Below are positions 22,001 through 33,376 of a DNA stretch of 64,000 bases, in pieces; positions within the stretch are counted from its first letter, which is position 1; the number at the start of each line of letters is the position of its first letter. Source of the stretch: Seminavis robusta (lineage: Eukaryota > Bacillariophyta > Bacillariophyceae > Naviculales > Naviculaceae); NCBI GenBank assembly GCA_903772945.1, contig CAICTM010000050.1, forward strand, positions 87,529 to 151,528. Reading direction: 5' to 3'. The notes below the pieces were generated by a model. It was not told the DNA's origin, ran no database searches, and saw nothing but the letters and a program-made list of their open reading frames with translations. The position numbers and the translations under genes were made by a program.

Positions 22001-25000
22001 GTCTGTGCCCAACAGGAGAATTGCCAAAAAGAGATTCGATCGAAGGAGCTCGTAGAGCCTGCTGAATATAGAACAGCGTAGATAACCCACCTGCAGCAAT
22101 GCATGCATTATGCTCGTCGGACGAGGCATCGCTGTATCCAACGCAACCAATAAGGCACTGGATTATGTCTCGAGACGTTGAAAGACGATCGAACAGCCGC
22201 GCAATGTGGACCCTGTCTACACAGAGTTCAGTGGCAGATGCCACAGGTTTGTCAAAGCGCACAATTGGTACAATTTGCAGTTGTCGTCGCGAAGCAGTAA
22301 CAGCGGTATAGAAAGCTTCTTCTCGCACGGCAGTGGCGCAAAGAATTTGCAAGGCATGCATCACACAACGTTCCTGCCATGACACAGCTCCCGAGAAACT
22401 CTGCGGGTCCTCGAAGCTGGGACGTAGACCTTCCAATAGTTTTTCGCGCATGGAAGATGTCACGTCGACATCTTTCTTTCCTGCGTGTTTCGCGCTGGTC
22501 ATGGTTGGCGGGGTATCCTTGAATAGGGCGTAAGTTTCCGCCAAGCGAGACGATCCGATTCCAGCGCTTGAAAGGCTTGGTACAAGATCTGCAAGCAAAG
22601 CCAGTATTGCAGTGAGTACCTCGCTGTTGGAGACGGACAGAATGTTGGCCATGACCACGAATCCCGGTGACTTGGGCCTTGGAATGGCAGACGAGGGACC
22701 TCCCTGGAAAGACGCCGGGGTCTGGCTTTGTAGCCCCCCCGCATGCAGAGATTTGGCGTCAATCAACTTGTTCTCAAAATCGTCCCGGACTTCCTCGATA
22801 TGACTTCCTGTGCTGTTCAACACCAACTTTTCGGCAAGCCCCCTTTGTCCAAGCAACCGGTATGCATGGTCAGTAGCAACTGCGCCTCCTTGCTTGTCCA
22901 AGCCGGTCGCCATGGGGTAACGGACAAGTATGGTCTCGATGACCTCCAAAGCAAGCGAGACCAGACGAACCTGGTCTGCTTTCGATCGGAACGGCAATTT
23001 CCCTATCTTCTTGCCCATTGAGCCTGTTGCCCTGGGAAGCACATAGTGGCAAATGTATTCAACATACGGCGTACAACCAGTTCGCAGTCTCCAGTGCTTG
23101 CCGAGATCTGATGGGGAGCAGCACGAAAACAACGCGTTCAATAAACGAATAAAACCCTGAATTCGCGCACAAAAAAAAACTCAAAATGTAAGAGATGCCC
23201 CAATTTGTTCACAAAGCGGTGGGAACTTCTTGATGACTCACTTCTGTCGAAGTGTATCGCCCTTTGGCTGACTCTACATGTTCCATTTCGTAAAGGATGG
23301 CATAAGTTTGGTCCACAGGAATTGGACACTTGTTTGACGCCTCACTTCCGGCCTGCAAAAGAGAAAAATTCATTGGATGAGACACTGAATAGTAAGTCCA
23401 ATTAAACGGAGCAGCGACCTTGCAATCACTTACCAATGAAGTAGATGAGGCCGGGAACTTCAGACCAGAGGATCGATTTAGCTGTGCGACTGCAATCGGC
23501 GGTGGAATCTGGTCCAGAAGCACCACCGGTAGTATCTGACAGCCTTCGAGTAACTCCCAAGCTGAAGTGGCATAGATCAACATCTTTGCTTTGTCCTGGT
23601 CATTCAAACCATCCATGCATATCAGATTAGCAATAGCACCCAACGTTGCCCCTCTAACCTCGGGTGGCAAAGGAGCAACGCTGAGTGCAAACAATACGTT
23701 GAGCGTAGCGTCCGTGCCCAAGACGGCGCCTGTGTTTTCATTCGTGATCGGTAGCTTTGTTGAAAGGATCTGCAATCGAGCTTCCGCCGACACGGACGCC
23801 ACATTGGTGATAAGCCCCAACATACCAAGCAAGTTGAATATATTGGCTTCGCCAAGTTCTTGGAAAGGCTTCGAGCTCTGAGCCGATTTGGGAGGCTGCT
23901 GTTGCTGCATTACTCTTTGGTAGTAGTAATTATTTGTCGGAGGCATGGAGGCCCCCGTGCTTGTTGCCGCGCTTGAGCCGCTGTTGTCGTATTGGCGAAA
24001 GTACCATCGAAGCGTACTGAGTACTACTGTCCAACTCGTTTGAACTTCGTTTGGATCAGCAAGCAAGTTAGAGACAGTGGAGGCACCGCTGTCGGAAAGG
24101 CTGGGGTTAGTGGCTCCCGCCAAAGATGCAAGCATCGCCACATAAAACGGTGGTAATGAATCATCCTTGGATGCCATAGCTTTCAGCTGCAATAGCGTGC
24201 GGCTCGGAACAAGTTTGTGAGTCTCGTTTTCACTCGACACAGACCAAAACTTGATGGCGTAATCACTGCCGAGTGAAGCCACTGCAATCGCAAAGGCGGC
24301 AATGTCGTCCATGCAGTCAGGGCGTGCCATTAGATCGACTGATTTCGGTACGGCTTCTTCTGGGCTATCATCACGGTTTCCAGACCATGCCTTGAACTCC
24401 CGCCTCTGTTTCTGGTTGTCGCGCTTTAGCTGCAGACCTTCGTCTTGCTCTCTTTTCCACGTTTTCCGCGACAGAGGGAGATTGCCTGAGTGACTCAGGG
24501 TTTCCAAAAAGTTGGCTACGTATTCCGAGAGCACTGAAAGGAAAAACTCGGAGCTATCACAAGCCGAACTTGACACACGAGATGGTCGTTGCAATGCCGG
24601 CAACAAGCATAATCGAGCGAAAGTGACTGATTTGAGATACATCGGCGCAGTAATGCAGGCAATAAACACTCGCATACGAGCCCTGGACGGAGATGAGGAT
24701 CCTGCCCTCGGCGACGACAGCAAAACAGGGGAGGACCGAAGTAGCATCGCATATGAGGCGCACAAGAGCCCGCAGACGTCAGTTCTCTTCCACTCTGCGC
24801 ATCCATCAGCCGTCAACCTGTTATGAATGGGTTCGAGGCCACTGGTGGAAGTCTCTCCGGGGGGGCACAGCTTGTTGCCCTTTCGGATAAAGTTTTGGGC
24901 AAAGGAGCAAACAATTAGTACATGTACAAACCAAAGTTCATCCATTCTTCGTAAACCTGACAGTTACTTACCACCCCAAACGAGTTCACGCGGTGAGTTT

Positions 25001-26657
25001 GGCGGTCCACCAGAGTCTGCTTGGAATCCAACGACGAAATCACAGTCATCACGAGCGCACTGACACAGCGCAACAGATCAGGCATGGTTGTTTGACATGT
25101 CTTTTTGACAAGCTGCTTTTCCCATTCCAGGAACGTCTTCTCCTTCAAGGGTCCTGGGTTGGATTGGTACGGCGCCCAAGGTGTATCCACCTGATGCGGA
25201 GGGTTCTGGTACGAGCTGGGTACGTCGTGAAAGGGGTTGAGAAGAGTCAATCCCTTGTCTGATTGATTGATACCGTTGGAAAGGACTTTGATGACATCAA
25301 TTACCCCTGCCACCTCGCCCGCTGTAAATTGAGTATGGTATGCCAAATAGAACAACGTCTCAGCGGCAATTTGTCTCTCTTGGACGGCAAATTGTAGATG
25401 CACCATGTCAAAATGCTTTTTCCTTTGCTGCTCCTTGGGAAACGCGCTGAACGAATTCATACTGGCACTCAGGGACAATTTCGCTTCGATTTGAACAATG
25501 ATCTCTGTCCATTCCCGAATGATTTTGACCAAGTTATCAATGAGATTGTTTTGCAGCAAACTATCGGTTGCCTCAATGATCAATTCTCCCCAAGGCTGTT
25601 GATCCGCTTGAATACGAGTTTGTACCAAGAGGAGCAGTAATTGCGACAATCGTCCGCGTTCCAAAAAGTAGAGTTCTTTGGCCGCCTTGACTACATTTCT
25701 GCCCAGCGCCAGGGGATAGAGCGAGTTGTCTTTGTCGTCCGCCAGTGATTTGTCGATGAAACTCTCCTGGAGTTGATCCTCCAATTCCAGTCGTCGTTCA
25801 TCATTGCTAACTTCGGCAAAGAGACACAATGCCTCTCTTTCGGAGATTCTCAAATCGTCTGCAATACGGATTACTTCGCCCAGCATTTCTGGGACCAGCG
25901 TTGCCTCTCTCTGGCCGGGCAAGATCACAGATGGATTGGTCTGCAACTGGTTTCGAATATTGGCATCAGGATTCGAATATGCCAAGGTTTTGGGTGACGA
26001 GAGGAGTTTTCCCAGAGCCTTTTCGTCGTTGCTGCATTGCAATCGTTGGACCAATTCCGAAGCAGCTTCTCGTCCGCCTTCTGATGCCGACTCGCTGGCA
26101 GAGAGGAGCATGGTAATCTCGTCATAGACTTTTTCATTGGGAAATAGCGAGCTCATGGCAGGTACTTCCATGCCTGGCTGTTGTTGGGTCGTGGTGGTTG
26201 TAGCAAGAGCTCCTGGAGCAGGAGTCGCTCCACTGAGGGAGAAAGCATTGGTAGCGGGAGCTGTAGTGGGTCCGAGGGAAAATGCCGACGGAGCAGGAGC
26301 TGGCGTCGTTCCACCAAAGGCGAAACCAGTGGCTGGAGCAGCAGCCGATGGAGCAGCAGAGCCACCAAAGTTTCCTGGAGTCGGTGTGTTGGCGGCCGTG
26401 GATCCAAACGTAAACGCTGGAGCTGGGGTCCCTGCCACGGCAGTTGGGGCATTGCCGGAAAAGCCGAAACTTGGGGCTGGAGCTGGCTGAGACGATCCAA
26501 AGGACACTCCTCCTGGCCCCGGTGTACTGGCCGCAGGTGTTCCACCACCAAATCCAAATGGAGCTGGAGCGTTGGTCGAAGCTGGTGCTCCTGGAGTCCC
26601 AGCCGTGGCCCCAAACGGAGCCGGCGTTGGATTCGCAGCCCCGAAATTGAAGGCCAT
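19063..26657 (-). CDS. Scaffold nucleoporin Nup205/Nup192 type with FG N-terminus
   Basis: Six exons read from the right: 26657-24972, 24879-23434, 23352-23242, 23156-19608, 19523-19245, 19152-19063. All introns are phase 0, and the total is 7161 nt or 2386 residues. The start is the ATG at 26657; the open frame extends a few codons to a TTG. The acceptor at 24880 is the least certain join; CAAG a few bases on is an alternative. Residues 1 to about 165 are Ala/Pro/Thr-rich with about nine FG dipeptides (NFG, PFG, FGFG, SFG). The rest is a long helical solenoid. Around residue 320-380 it has a segment like the Nup205/Nup192 AAELYFLERG region (KAAKELYFLERGRLSQLLLL). Family members form the inner ring of the nuclear pore. 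It is longer than human NUP205 (about 2000). The FG arm is unusual for this family. Confidence 0.75.
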
Positions 26658-26940
26658 GGTCGTCCCCAAACAAAGATTTCTTCCTACTGCTTCAACAAGC
26701 TGTGAATTGCTGAAAGGCTCGATGGGCAGCTAGCTAGCTAGTAGAGGAGACTTGTTCGGGTTTCACAGCAATGATGATGATACATCCAATCCAATGAATT
26801 CAGCAGGTTGCCGTGGTTTGTTGGATGCTGTGGATCGGCCGTTCATGCTATTAATACATGGGTGTGGATCACCTCAACCCGAACCCTCAAATTGGTTCCT
26901 AGCTAGCCAGTAGTTTGTCCCCCCTCATGACCCATGACCC
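26658..26940. promoter_or_regulatory. Upstream region of nucleoporin gene
   Basis: This is the gap between the nucleoporin start and the ankyrin relic. It includes CTAGCTAGCTAG near 26729-26741. The promoter role is inferred from position; no motif is recognised. Confidence 0.3.
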
Positions 26941-26944
26941 GTAC

Positions 26945-27950
26945 TGGTAGAACATGCCCCCACTTTGGCCTCGCAAACCCAGCTTTCCTTGCTTCCAAGA
27001 AGCAGCCCAAAGGTGTTTTAAAATGCTTGCACTGCAGTCACCAAAGTTGTTTCTGCCAGTGATGAATTGGGCCCTGAAAAAGTGTTTCCTTGGGACCCAC
27101 ATGCATGCTCAGCTGCTGCCTCTGGGGGGACCTGACAGTATTGAAATGGCTAACATGTGAGCATGGCTGCACATGGAAGAATCAACATGGGTGCTGCCAA
27201 GGGAGGTCATCTAAAATGGGCACACAATGATGGGTGCGCTTGGAATGATCCCACAGGCAAAAATGGTGCACATGGCGGACATCTGCAGGTCCCGATATGG
27301 GCTAAAGAACGGGGCAGTCAGTCCTGGAATATATGGACTAGTCCAGGGGGGAAACTTTCCTATCCTCAAATGGGCTGGATGCCCTTGGGAGGCACAAGCA
27401 TGGCTGAGAGTGGCCATCTTGATATGCTCAAATTGGCTCAGAAGCATGGCCGTCGAAAGGACAAAGAGACATGTAGCAAAGCTGCCAAGGGAGGCCATTT
27501 TGCTGTCCTCAAATGGGAACATGATTGTGAGTTCCCTTGGGATGCATCAACCTGTGCAGGTGCTACAAAGGGAGGGCATTTTGAAAGTCCAAAGTATGTC
27601 CAGCAGCATGGTTGTCAGTGGGATGTAGACACGTGTGCCAATGCGGCAATTGGGGCCACCTGGAAATCCTGAAGTTGTTAACTTAGTAATTACACCTTCC
27701 CAAAGGGATTATGTTCTATGGCTAGATTTGAAAACGGTATACCGGTATGCAAGCCTCTTGCTAGGCCTTGCCACCTGGGATGTAGACACATGTGCCAATG
27801 CTGTACTGTATTAAATGGCCATCTGGATGTCCTGAAGTATGCCCATGAACAACAGTGTTGCAAATGGAGTGCCTCCAAATGTTGTGTTGCTGCTCGGATC
27901 TTCAGTACTGAAGTGGGCTTGAGAGCATGGCTGAACTTGGGATCCTGAGA
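26945..27950 (+). pseudogene. Degenerate ankyrin-repeat gene relic
   Basis: The plus strand carries broken pieces of the same ankyrin family as the two intact genes at 35.6 and 44.8 kb. The piece near 27045 (LPVMNWALKK) matches LPVMKWARKK of the intact gene. The open stretch 27157-27672 has several repeats (GHLDMLKLAQKHG, GGHFAVLKWEHD, CEFPWDASTCAGATKGGHF) but with repeat-length errors. Around 27640-27670 the GHLEILKL phrase is out of frame, giving a stop. Near 27810-27870 NGHLDVLKYAHEQ reappears after an in-frame stop. The F-box-like N-terminus is missing. It is a relic of a full gene, not a short functional one; the start and end are approximate. Confidence 0.8.
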
Positions 27951-28477
27951 TAATCTAAGCCGCAGAAGCCTTTCAGCCACAGGAACTTCTTGATTGGACC
28001 AAAACGTGAATTGCCAATGGGAGACTTGCTGATAGCCTTGAATGAACCATAATCTTGCATGGTTAGATAGCCCACAACACGCAACTGCAAGCCAATTAGC
28101 CGTACCTGGTACAGATTTACCGTTGGCCTTTCCACAGTACGGTACGTTACTTGTTGCCTCAATCACAGGTTTCGCGGCAGTGGCAGACTTGCTCCCAGGG
28201 TGCATTTTTACCCATTACCAAGGAGCAAAGCCAACGAAAACATTTGTGCCGTCGTGCGGGGAATTCTAATGGCCGAGCGGGTGCTGCAAACGCTCTTCGG
28301 AATATCAAATAATGTTCTTTTTCTGACCCGGCTGTCTCTTACGTTCGATGTGAATGCATGCCTCCAAAGAATCGTCTCCCTAGCTAGCCCCGCAAGTTTC
28401 CCACCCGCAGCCATTTCTACAGAAACGCGACGATCTAATGTTGTAGCTATACAAATGCCCTGCCTATTACTACTGTA
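27951..28477. other. Intergenic after ankyrin relic
   Basis: No gene is recognised. It separates the ankyrin relic from the 3' end of the minus-strand VPS37 gene and carries a CTAGCTAG word near 28380-28387. Confidence 0.4.
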
Positions 28478-29839
28478 CTATACATTCTTTGCCGAAGCGA
28501 ATTGTAGCCGCTCCATTTTGGCGGCACGAATATGATGAATGTTTCTCTTCTCCACGAATTCTCGCACAAACCCGTCAACATTGGCACCGTCTTCGACCCA
28601 ACCTTCAGCGAGTTGTTCCGATACGTGAAATGATTCCTTTTTTGCTTTGGCCAACTGCCGCAGAATATCTTTCTTGTCGGGAGGAGCACACAGGGCATCT
28701 TGTTTTTGTTCGAGTGTTGCAAAATGTTCCAGTTTTCCTTCTAGTTTGGTCTTGAGTTCCGTCACCTCCTTGTGTAACGTCTTGACCTTTTCTTCCTTTT
28801 CCAAATTGGCCGTTGCTTTTTTGGAATTTTCATCGAGGACATCATTGGCTGTAGATTGAATCTTATCAAAGATGGGCAAACCGTTGATAAAGGAAGTAAA
28901 CTCTAATTCATCCTCCAACAATTGATCTAGCTCTTCTCGTGTCAATGCATCCAATTCGGGAATTTGTCGTGGAATCTCTGGCATGTCCAATAGCACGGAA
29001 GAATACTCCGGTGGAGCATCACTGGAAGCGCTCTGCTGCTGTGATGCCGAGGAATGAGCACTTCGACCAACCGCTGCTGAGGATGCCGTCGACGAACGAG
29101 TACTACTACCATTATTTTTCCGATTGGCCTGAATCGACCGCAATCCGGCATCTGTGATTTCCACAATTTCGGGTGGTTCCAACTGCATGTGTTTTACCAC
29201 CTCGTGCACGGCGGCTCCCAGCAAAATGCGAGACGACCTCCAGGCATCGTCCGATTGAATGGGGGCATAGCCCGTAATGCGCATTTTCGAGTCCAACCAG
29301 GAATGTCTGCCTCGGACTCCAGCCAATGTCATGGCGGGTGCTCGACTTTGACCACCACTGGGAGGTGGCAAGTGAACGCGGACAATCAGTGTATCGCCTC
29401 TAGTGGTCTGGAATACGGTATCATAGGTAGAGTCATCTGTCAACCACAGCAGCAACAACAACAACATCGAACAATTGAGGTCAGTCACCCAAAAATACCA
29501 TTCCACATATCATTCCTTGTTTCAGTATTTGCCTACCGTACCTTGCGATACTTGTCGAGTGGATCGTTTCAATGTGCCATCGTTCAAGTAAGACTCAATA
29601 TGCTGGGCCCGAGTGAATTCCGGTGCTCGAATGGTGCCGTTGATAGCCGTTGCCCGGACGGGAGACGCATTCCTTGCACCTGGATACCCTGCATTTGGCG
29701 TCCCTCTCCCTGCTGGTGTGCTCCAACTAAACATGGTTATGGATGGTTGCGGTGTGCGGCTCTGTTGTTGCTGCTGCTGTGGTTGTTCTGCTGCTGTAGT
29801 CGAGGCGTTGAGTTTGTGACGGCGATACGGTAAATGCAT
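28478..29839 (-). CDS. VPS37: ESCRT-I subunit VPS37, VPS37A-like
   Basis: Two exons, 29839-29542 and 29436-28478, encode 418 residues. The 105-nt intron uses CAAG|GTACGG and GACAG|AT and splits an Asp codon. The N-terminus is Gln-rich (a QQQQQQ stretch) with Gly/Pro-rich sequence. Residues about 100-200 resemble an inactive UEV fold as in VPS37A (RGRHSWLD, then a helix ending EVVKHMQLEPPEI). A Ser-rich linker follows. Residues about 245-405 are the Mod_r domain: DELEFTSFINGLP, then a coiled coil of NLEKEEKVKTLHKEV type. VPS37 joins VPS23 and VPS28 in ESCRT-I, which sorts ubiquitinated cargo at endosomes. It is divergent from the APC4 gene, 256 bases apart. Confidence 0.8.
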
Positions 29840-30095
29840 GGTCGACGACAGCAGCGCGAACGTCCAGGAGGTTTCAATGTTCTTTCTTGGATGGTTGCTC
29901 CCGCTTCATTCTTGGGAACGAGGGAGGAAGAATTCTATTTTCTATGACGTCAGCTCTTTTAAAAGAGATAATAAATTGGGTATTGTTAATGCCTTCGTAA
30001 ATCGTTTGGAATGCCAATGACAAATCCGACGACAAATCCAATCCATCTATCCATCCTCGGTCTCTCATTCTTTTTGTTGTTGTTGCCAAAACATC
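29840..30095. promoter_or_regulatory. Shared divergent promoter region VPS37/APC4
   Basis: A 256-base head-to-head gap between two housekeeping genes. Both promoters must lie here or overlap the genes. No specific element is recognised. Confidence 0.45.
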
Positions 30096-33000
30096 ATGGA
30101 CGAGACCTCTTTTGATAGCGTGCCAGATCATACGGCTGCTGGCGAGGACGATGCCCCAGTCGAAGAAGAAGATAATAATGATCAAGCGAAATGCTTTTCT
30201 CAGGTACAAAGCAAGAGGTTCTGGGCACCGCTGCTCCCATCCACCTGTCGATTATGCCCTTCCATGGACTTGGTTGTCTTGGGGATGCAACCCGCCAACA
30301 GCGAGTCTGTATTGACGGCTGCCTCGTTGTGGCTTCATCGGACAGTATCCTGGCAGCGTCTATCCACATTGACCAACAATTTCGATGGACAAGATACGGA
30401 TGATCAAGGGGTGAGCCATGTGGAATGGAGCTCCGATGGACGAACATTTGCCTTGGCATTGACCAATGGAACGGTTGTGCTCTATCAGGTCGAAGCCATG
30501 GTGTCATCCACGTCATCCATGTCGGGAGAATCCGCTTCTCCAGGATTGCTATGTGCCGTACCAGTCGCAAAAGAGGGAATCGTGGGCTTAAAATGGGCAG
30601 TGGGACGATCGCATCCTGGGTGGAAATTGAGTTTGGCGGAGGAAGAAGAGGCAGTCTCCTGGAGGTAGGTCTATTATTACTGTACAGGCAAAATGGAACG
30701 GAAATAGTACGCCAATTGTCGTCATTGTTTAAATTGTTTTACTGTTACTCATGAATGCTTTGGGGTATAGCTATCGCTGCAAATTTTTGGATAAGGCTTC
30801 CGATCTGCTACCCCCGAGTGAGCACCAAAAACTATACCGACAACCAACAGAAGTTAATCACGGAGCAGAAGTCAACAATTCGCAGTACAGCGCTCTTCCG
30901 ACCTGCAAGACTCCATTGAGTCTTTTGTGTGTCGCCACCAAGGGAAAGGGACTACACATCTATCTCCATGGACGCTATCGACTCCTCACTCTACCAATGA
31001 TGGCGCAGAGAAATGTCGAAGTTGTATGCTCTCCCGATCTAAGTCACTTGCTGGTACATCAAGAGAAGAGCATGAATCTTAGCCTATTCTCGATACCATC
31101 ATTATCCAAACAAAAACACAATCTACAAATCATTAGTTCCCTCTACTGCTCCATCACATCGCACTTGGAAGCCCTGCAAAAGCACGTGCCAGAAATCCTA
31201 GCCTCGTGGAAAGTCTCCATTAAACCATTGGATACCAAGATCGAAGCACTGGTACGTTTGCTGAAAGATTACGGCGTGGAACCTGACCTGCGCCAGATAT
31301 TGAGGCAGTACATCTTGATTGGGAGTACCTCTGCCTCCGAAGAAATGAGCAATGCCATCGAACAGTTTTTTAATGGCGTCCAAATGAACGACCAGCTTGT
31401 CACACGCATGGAACGATCGCTGCAAGCTGCCATTGCCAACGTTGAGACCACCGCTCGGTCTTTCCTATTGGGCCCTTCGAGAGCACTTGCCTTTCATGCG
31501 GGCGAACTGTTGGGTTTGGCTCGATTTGCACCTTCGCTATTGTCGCCCGAAGCAGCCAAACGGAATTTGGATCTCTGTGGGGTCCTATTGACGACTGCCG
31601 AATTTACCATGACAAAGATAGTCGAGGCTCGCTTCCGACTGCGTGATTTCATCGCCTGGTTGCGTGCCAAGGGCTCCGAGGTGAAGGCTAAAGGAACGGC
31701 ACCAAATTCAGCACAATCTGAAAACGCCAAAAAGCGACGTGTGCCTCAGGCGACTGTGGAGAAAATGCTCTCGTATCTGCGCTCCGAAAACTACCAGTCT
31801 AGCAGCGTCGTCGAAAGGCTATTGGGCATTCCCTTGACGGTTAGTCGAGTCGTTGCTCTAATGTGATGTCGTTTGGATCTCGGTGACTAATTGCTGCTCG
31901 TGTCGACGTAGGAATTGCTTCAAGACGAGGCAAAATTTGTCTACTCGTGCCCCGTTTCCTCCACCGAAGCGTCTCGGGACAATGGTGTGGATGCTACGTA
32001 CGAACGAAGTACACCTACAGTTCTCTATGCCACAAAGGAGACGGAAAACGCTGTTGTGGCAGTCTTTGAAACCCCCAGGACAGTCATGGCCAAGTCTATT
32101 TGGAGATTGGGTAAGCAGTCCTTGGAAGCGGGTTGTCTTCATTCCTGATAATAATTTTCCTAACTTTGATGTTTGTTTGTCGTCCACGCAGACTTGTTCT
32201 TACCGGTAGAACGAAAAACCGAGTTCCTCCCTGTTGCAATACACTCGCGAATGGGTAGGGATCAACCCAAGCCCGAGTTCGACTTTGACAGCGAAGATGT
32301 TGCTGACGAAGGCTTCTTTTCGCCTACGGTTCTCGAGTCCTCGAAAGTCAATGTACCGCATTTTTATTGTCGACAATGGTCTATCATTGCAAAGACGACC
32401 CCACCCTCGGCTGCGTCGAATGAGAACTACACGGTGAAATTGTACATGATTCCCCATGGCTGGTCCGATTCCACCGATGGTTTGGATGACCTTCTTGCGT
32501 TCACGAACTTTGATGTTGAAGAGGAGGACTTACTCCAAGAGTGTGGGCTGCCGTTTTATCTCACCACGGAAATCGTACTTCCTGAGGGGCGCCGAATTCT
32601 TGACTTGGCTTTCTATGGAGATGATGGGAAGAGCAATCTGACATCAGGCGTGGATAGTGGTCCTGGACGTGAGCGACGTCAGGCTCTTGGGTTACTCCTA
32701 GCGAGCAACCAGGCAGTGACATCTGCGCAGGAGAAGTCTATCGAGTTGTGGCTTATTGAATATGACTCGTTGAAGTACCAAGCCGTTGCGGCCAAGAAAG
32801 ACAGCAAGCAGATCTTTCTCGATGACGGCGAAATCCAAAGTGAATGCAGAGTCATTGCCAAGGCCCAAGGTTCGGAGGAAATTGAAGAGGAAGAAGGAGT
32901 TGTCTTTGCAAAGGGTAAGATGCATCCAACTTTCCGAGCGTGGCATTTCTTCGTGCGGCATCATCTCAACTTCTTCCCTTATTTGCGCTGTTTTAGCCCG

Positions 33001-33193
33001 CCAAGTTGGCTCGATTAGTTCCTCAGCATCGCTCCACGGAAGTTCAGCTCGGCTCATGCTGAGCGGATCAAGAGGAATCGGAGGCATCATTACCACTCCA
33101 CAGGGTGTGACTACACTCGAGCTTTTTGATCTGGAGGAAGACGAGGAGCCTGAATCGGAAGATGGTTCAGAGGCCCAGCCGATGGATGCGTGA
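30096..33193 (+). CDS. APC4: Anaphase-promoting complex subunit 4
   Basis: Five exons, 30096-30664, 30771-31839, 31912-32110, 32192-32914 and 32997-33193, give 918 residues with consistent phases. The N-terminal part is a WD40 propeller, with the APC4-type blade GVSHVEWSSDGRTFALALTN near residue 105 and later blades after the first intron. Residues about 340-580 form the long helical APC4 domain (LEALQKHVPEILASWK, then LLKDYGVEPDLRQIL and LGPSRALAFHAGELLGLAR). The C-terminal part has further beta-rich sequence and ends acidic (LEEDEEPESEDGSEAQ), as in other APC4 proteins. APC4 links the platform of the APC/C ubiquitin ligase that drives exit from mitosis. It is convergent with the TEX264-like gene. 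Confidence 0.85.
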
Positions 33194-33376
33194 GCTTCAT
33201 CAGATTGATCTGATCCGTTCTAGACGACGACATTTCGTGTTATGCTGTGGCATACGAATGTATATTACAATAACGTCTCATGAAGTTAGTACAACCGATT
33301 CGATTCAATCGTCCACAATCTACAGTTATTTTCAAGGGCCGAACAATAATCCTTTGTACATGTATGTTTGTCGCGT

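Noticed and set aside
26137-26705. Frames of 117-174 codons on the plus strand opposite the FG region
   Set aside because: They are compositional shadows of the Pro/Ala/Gly-rich FG exon.
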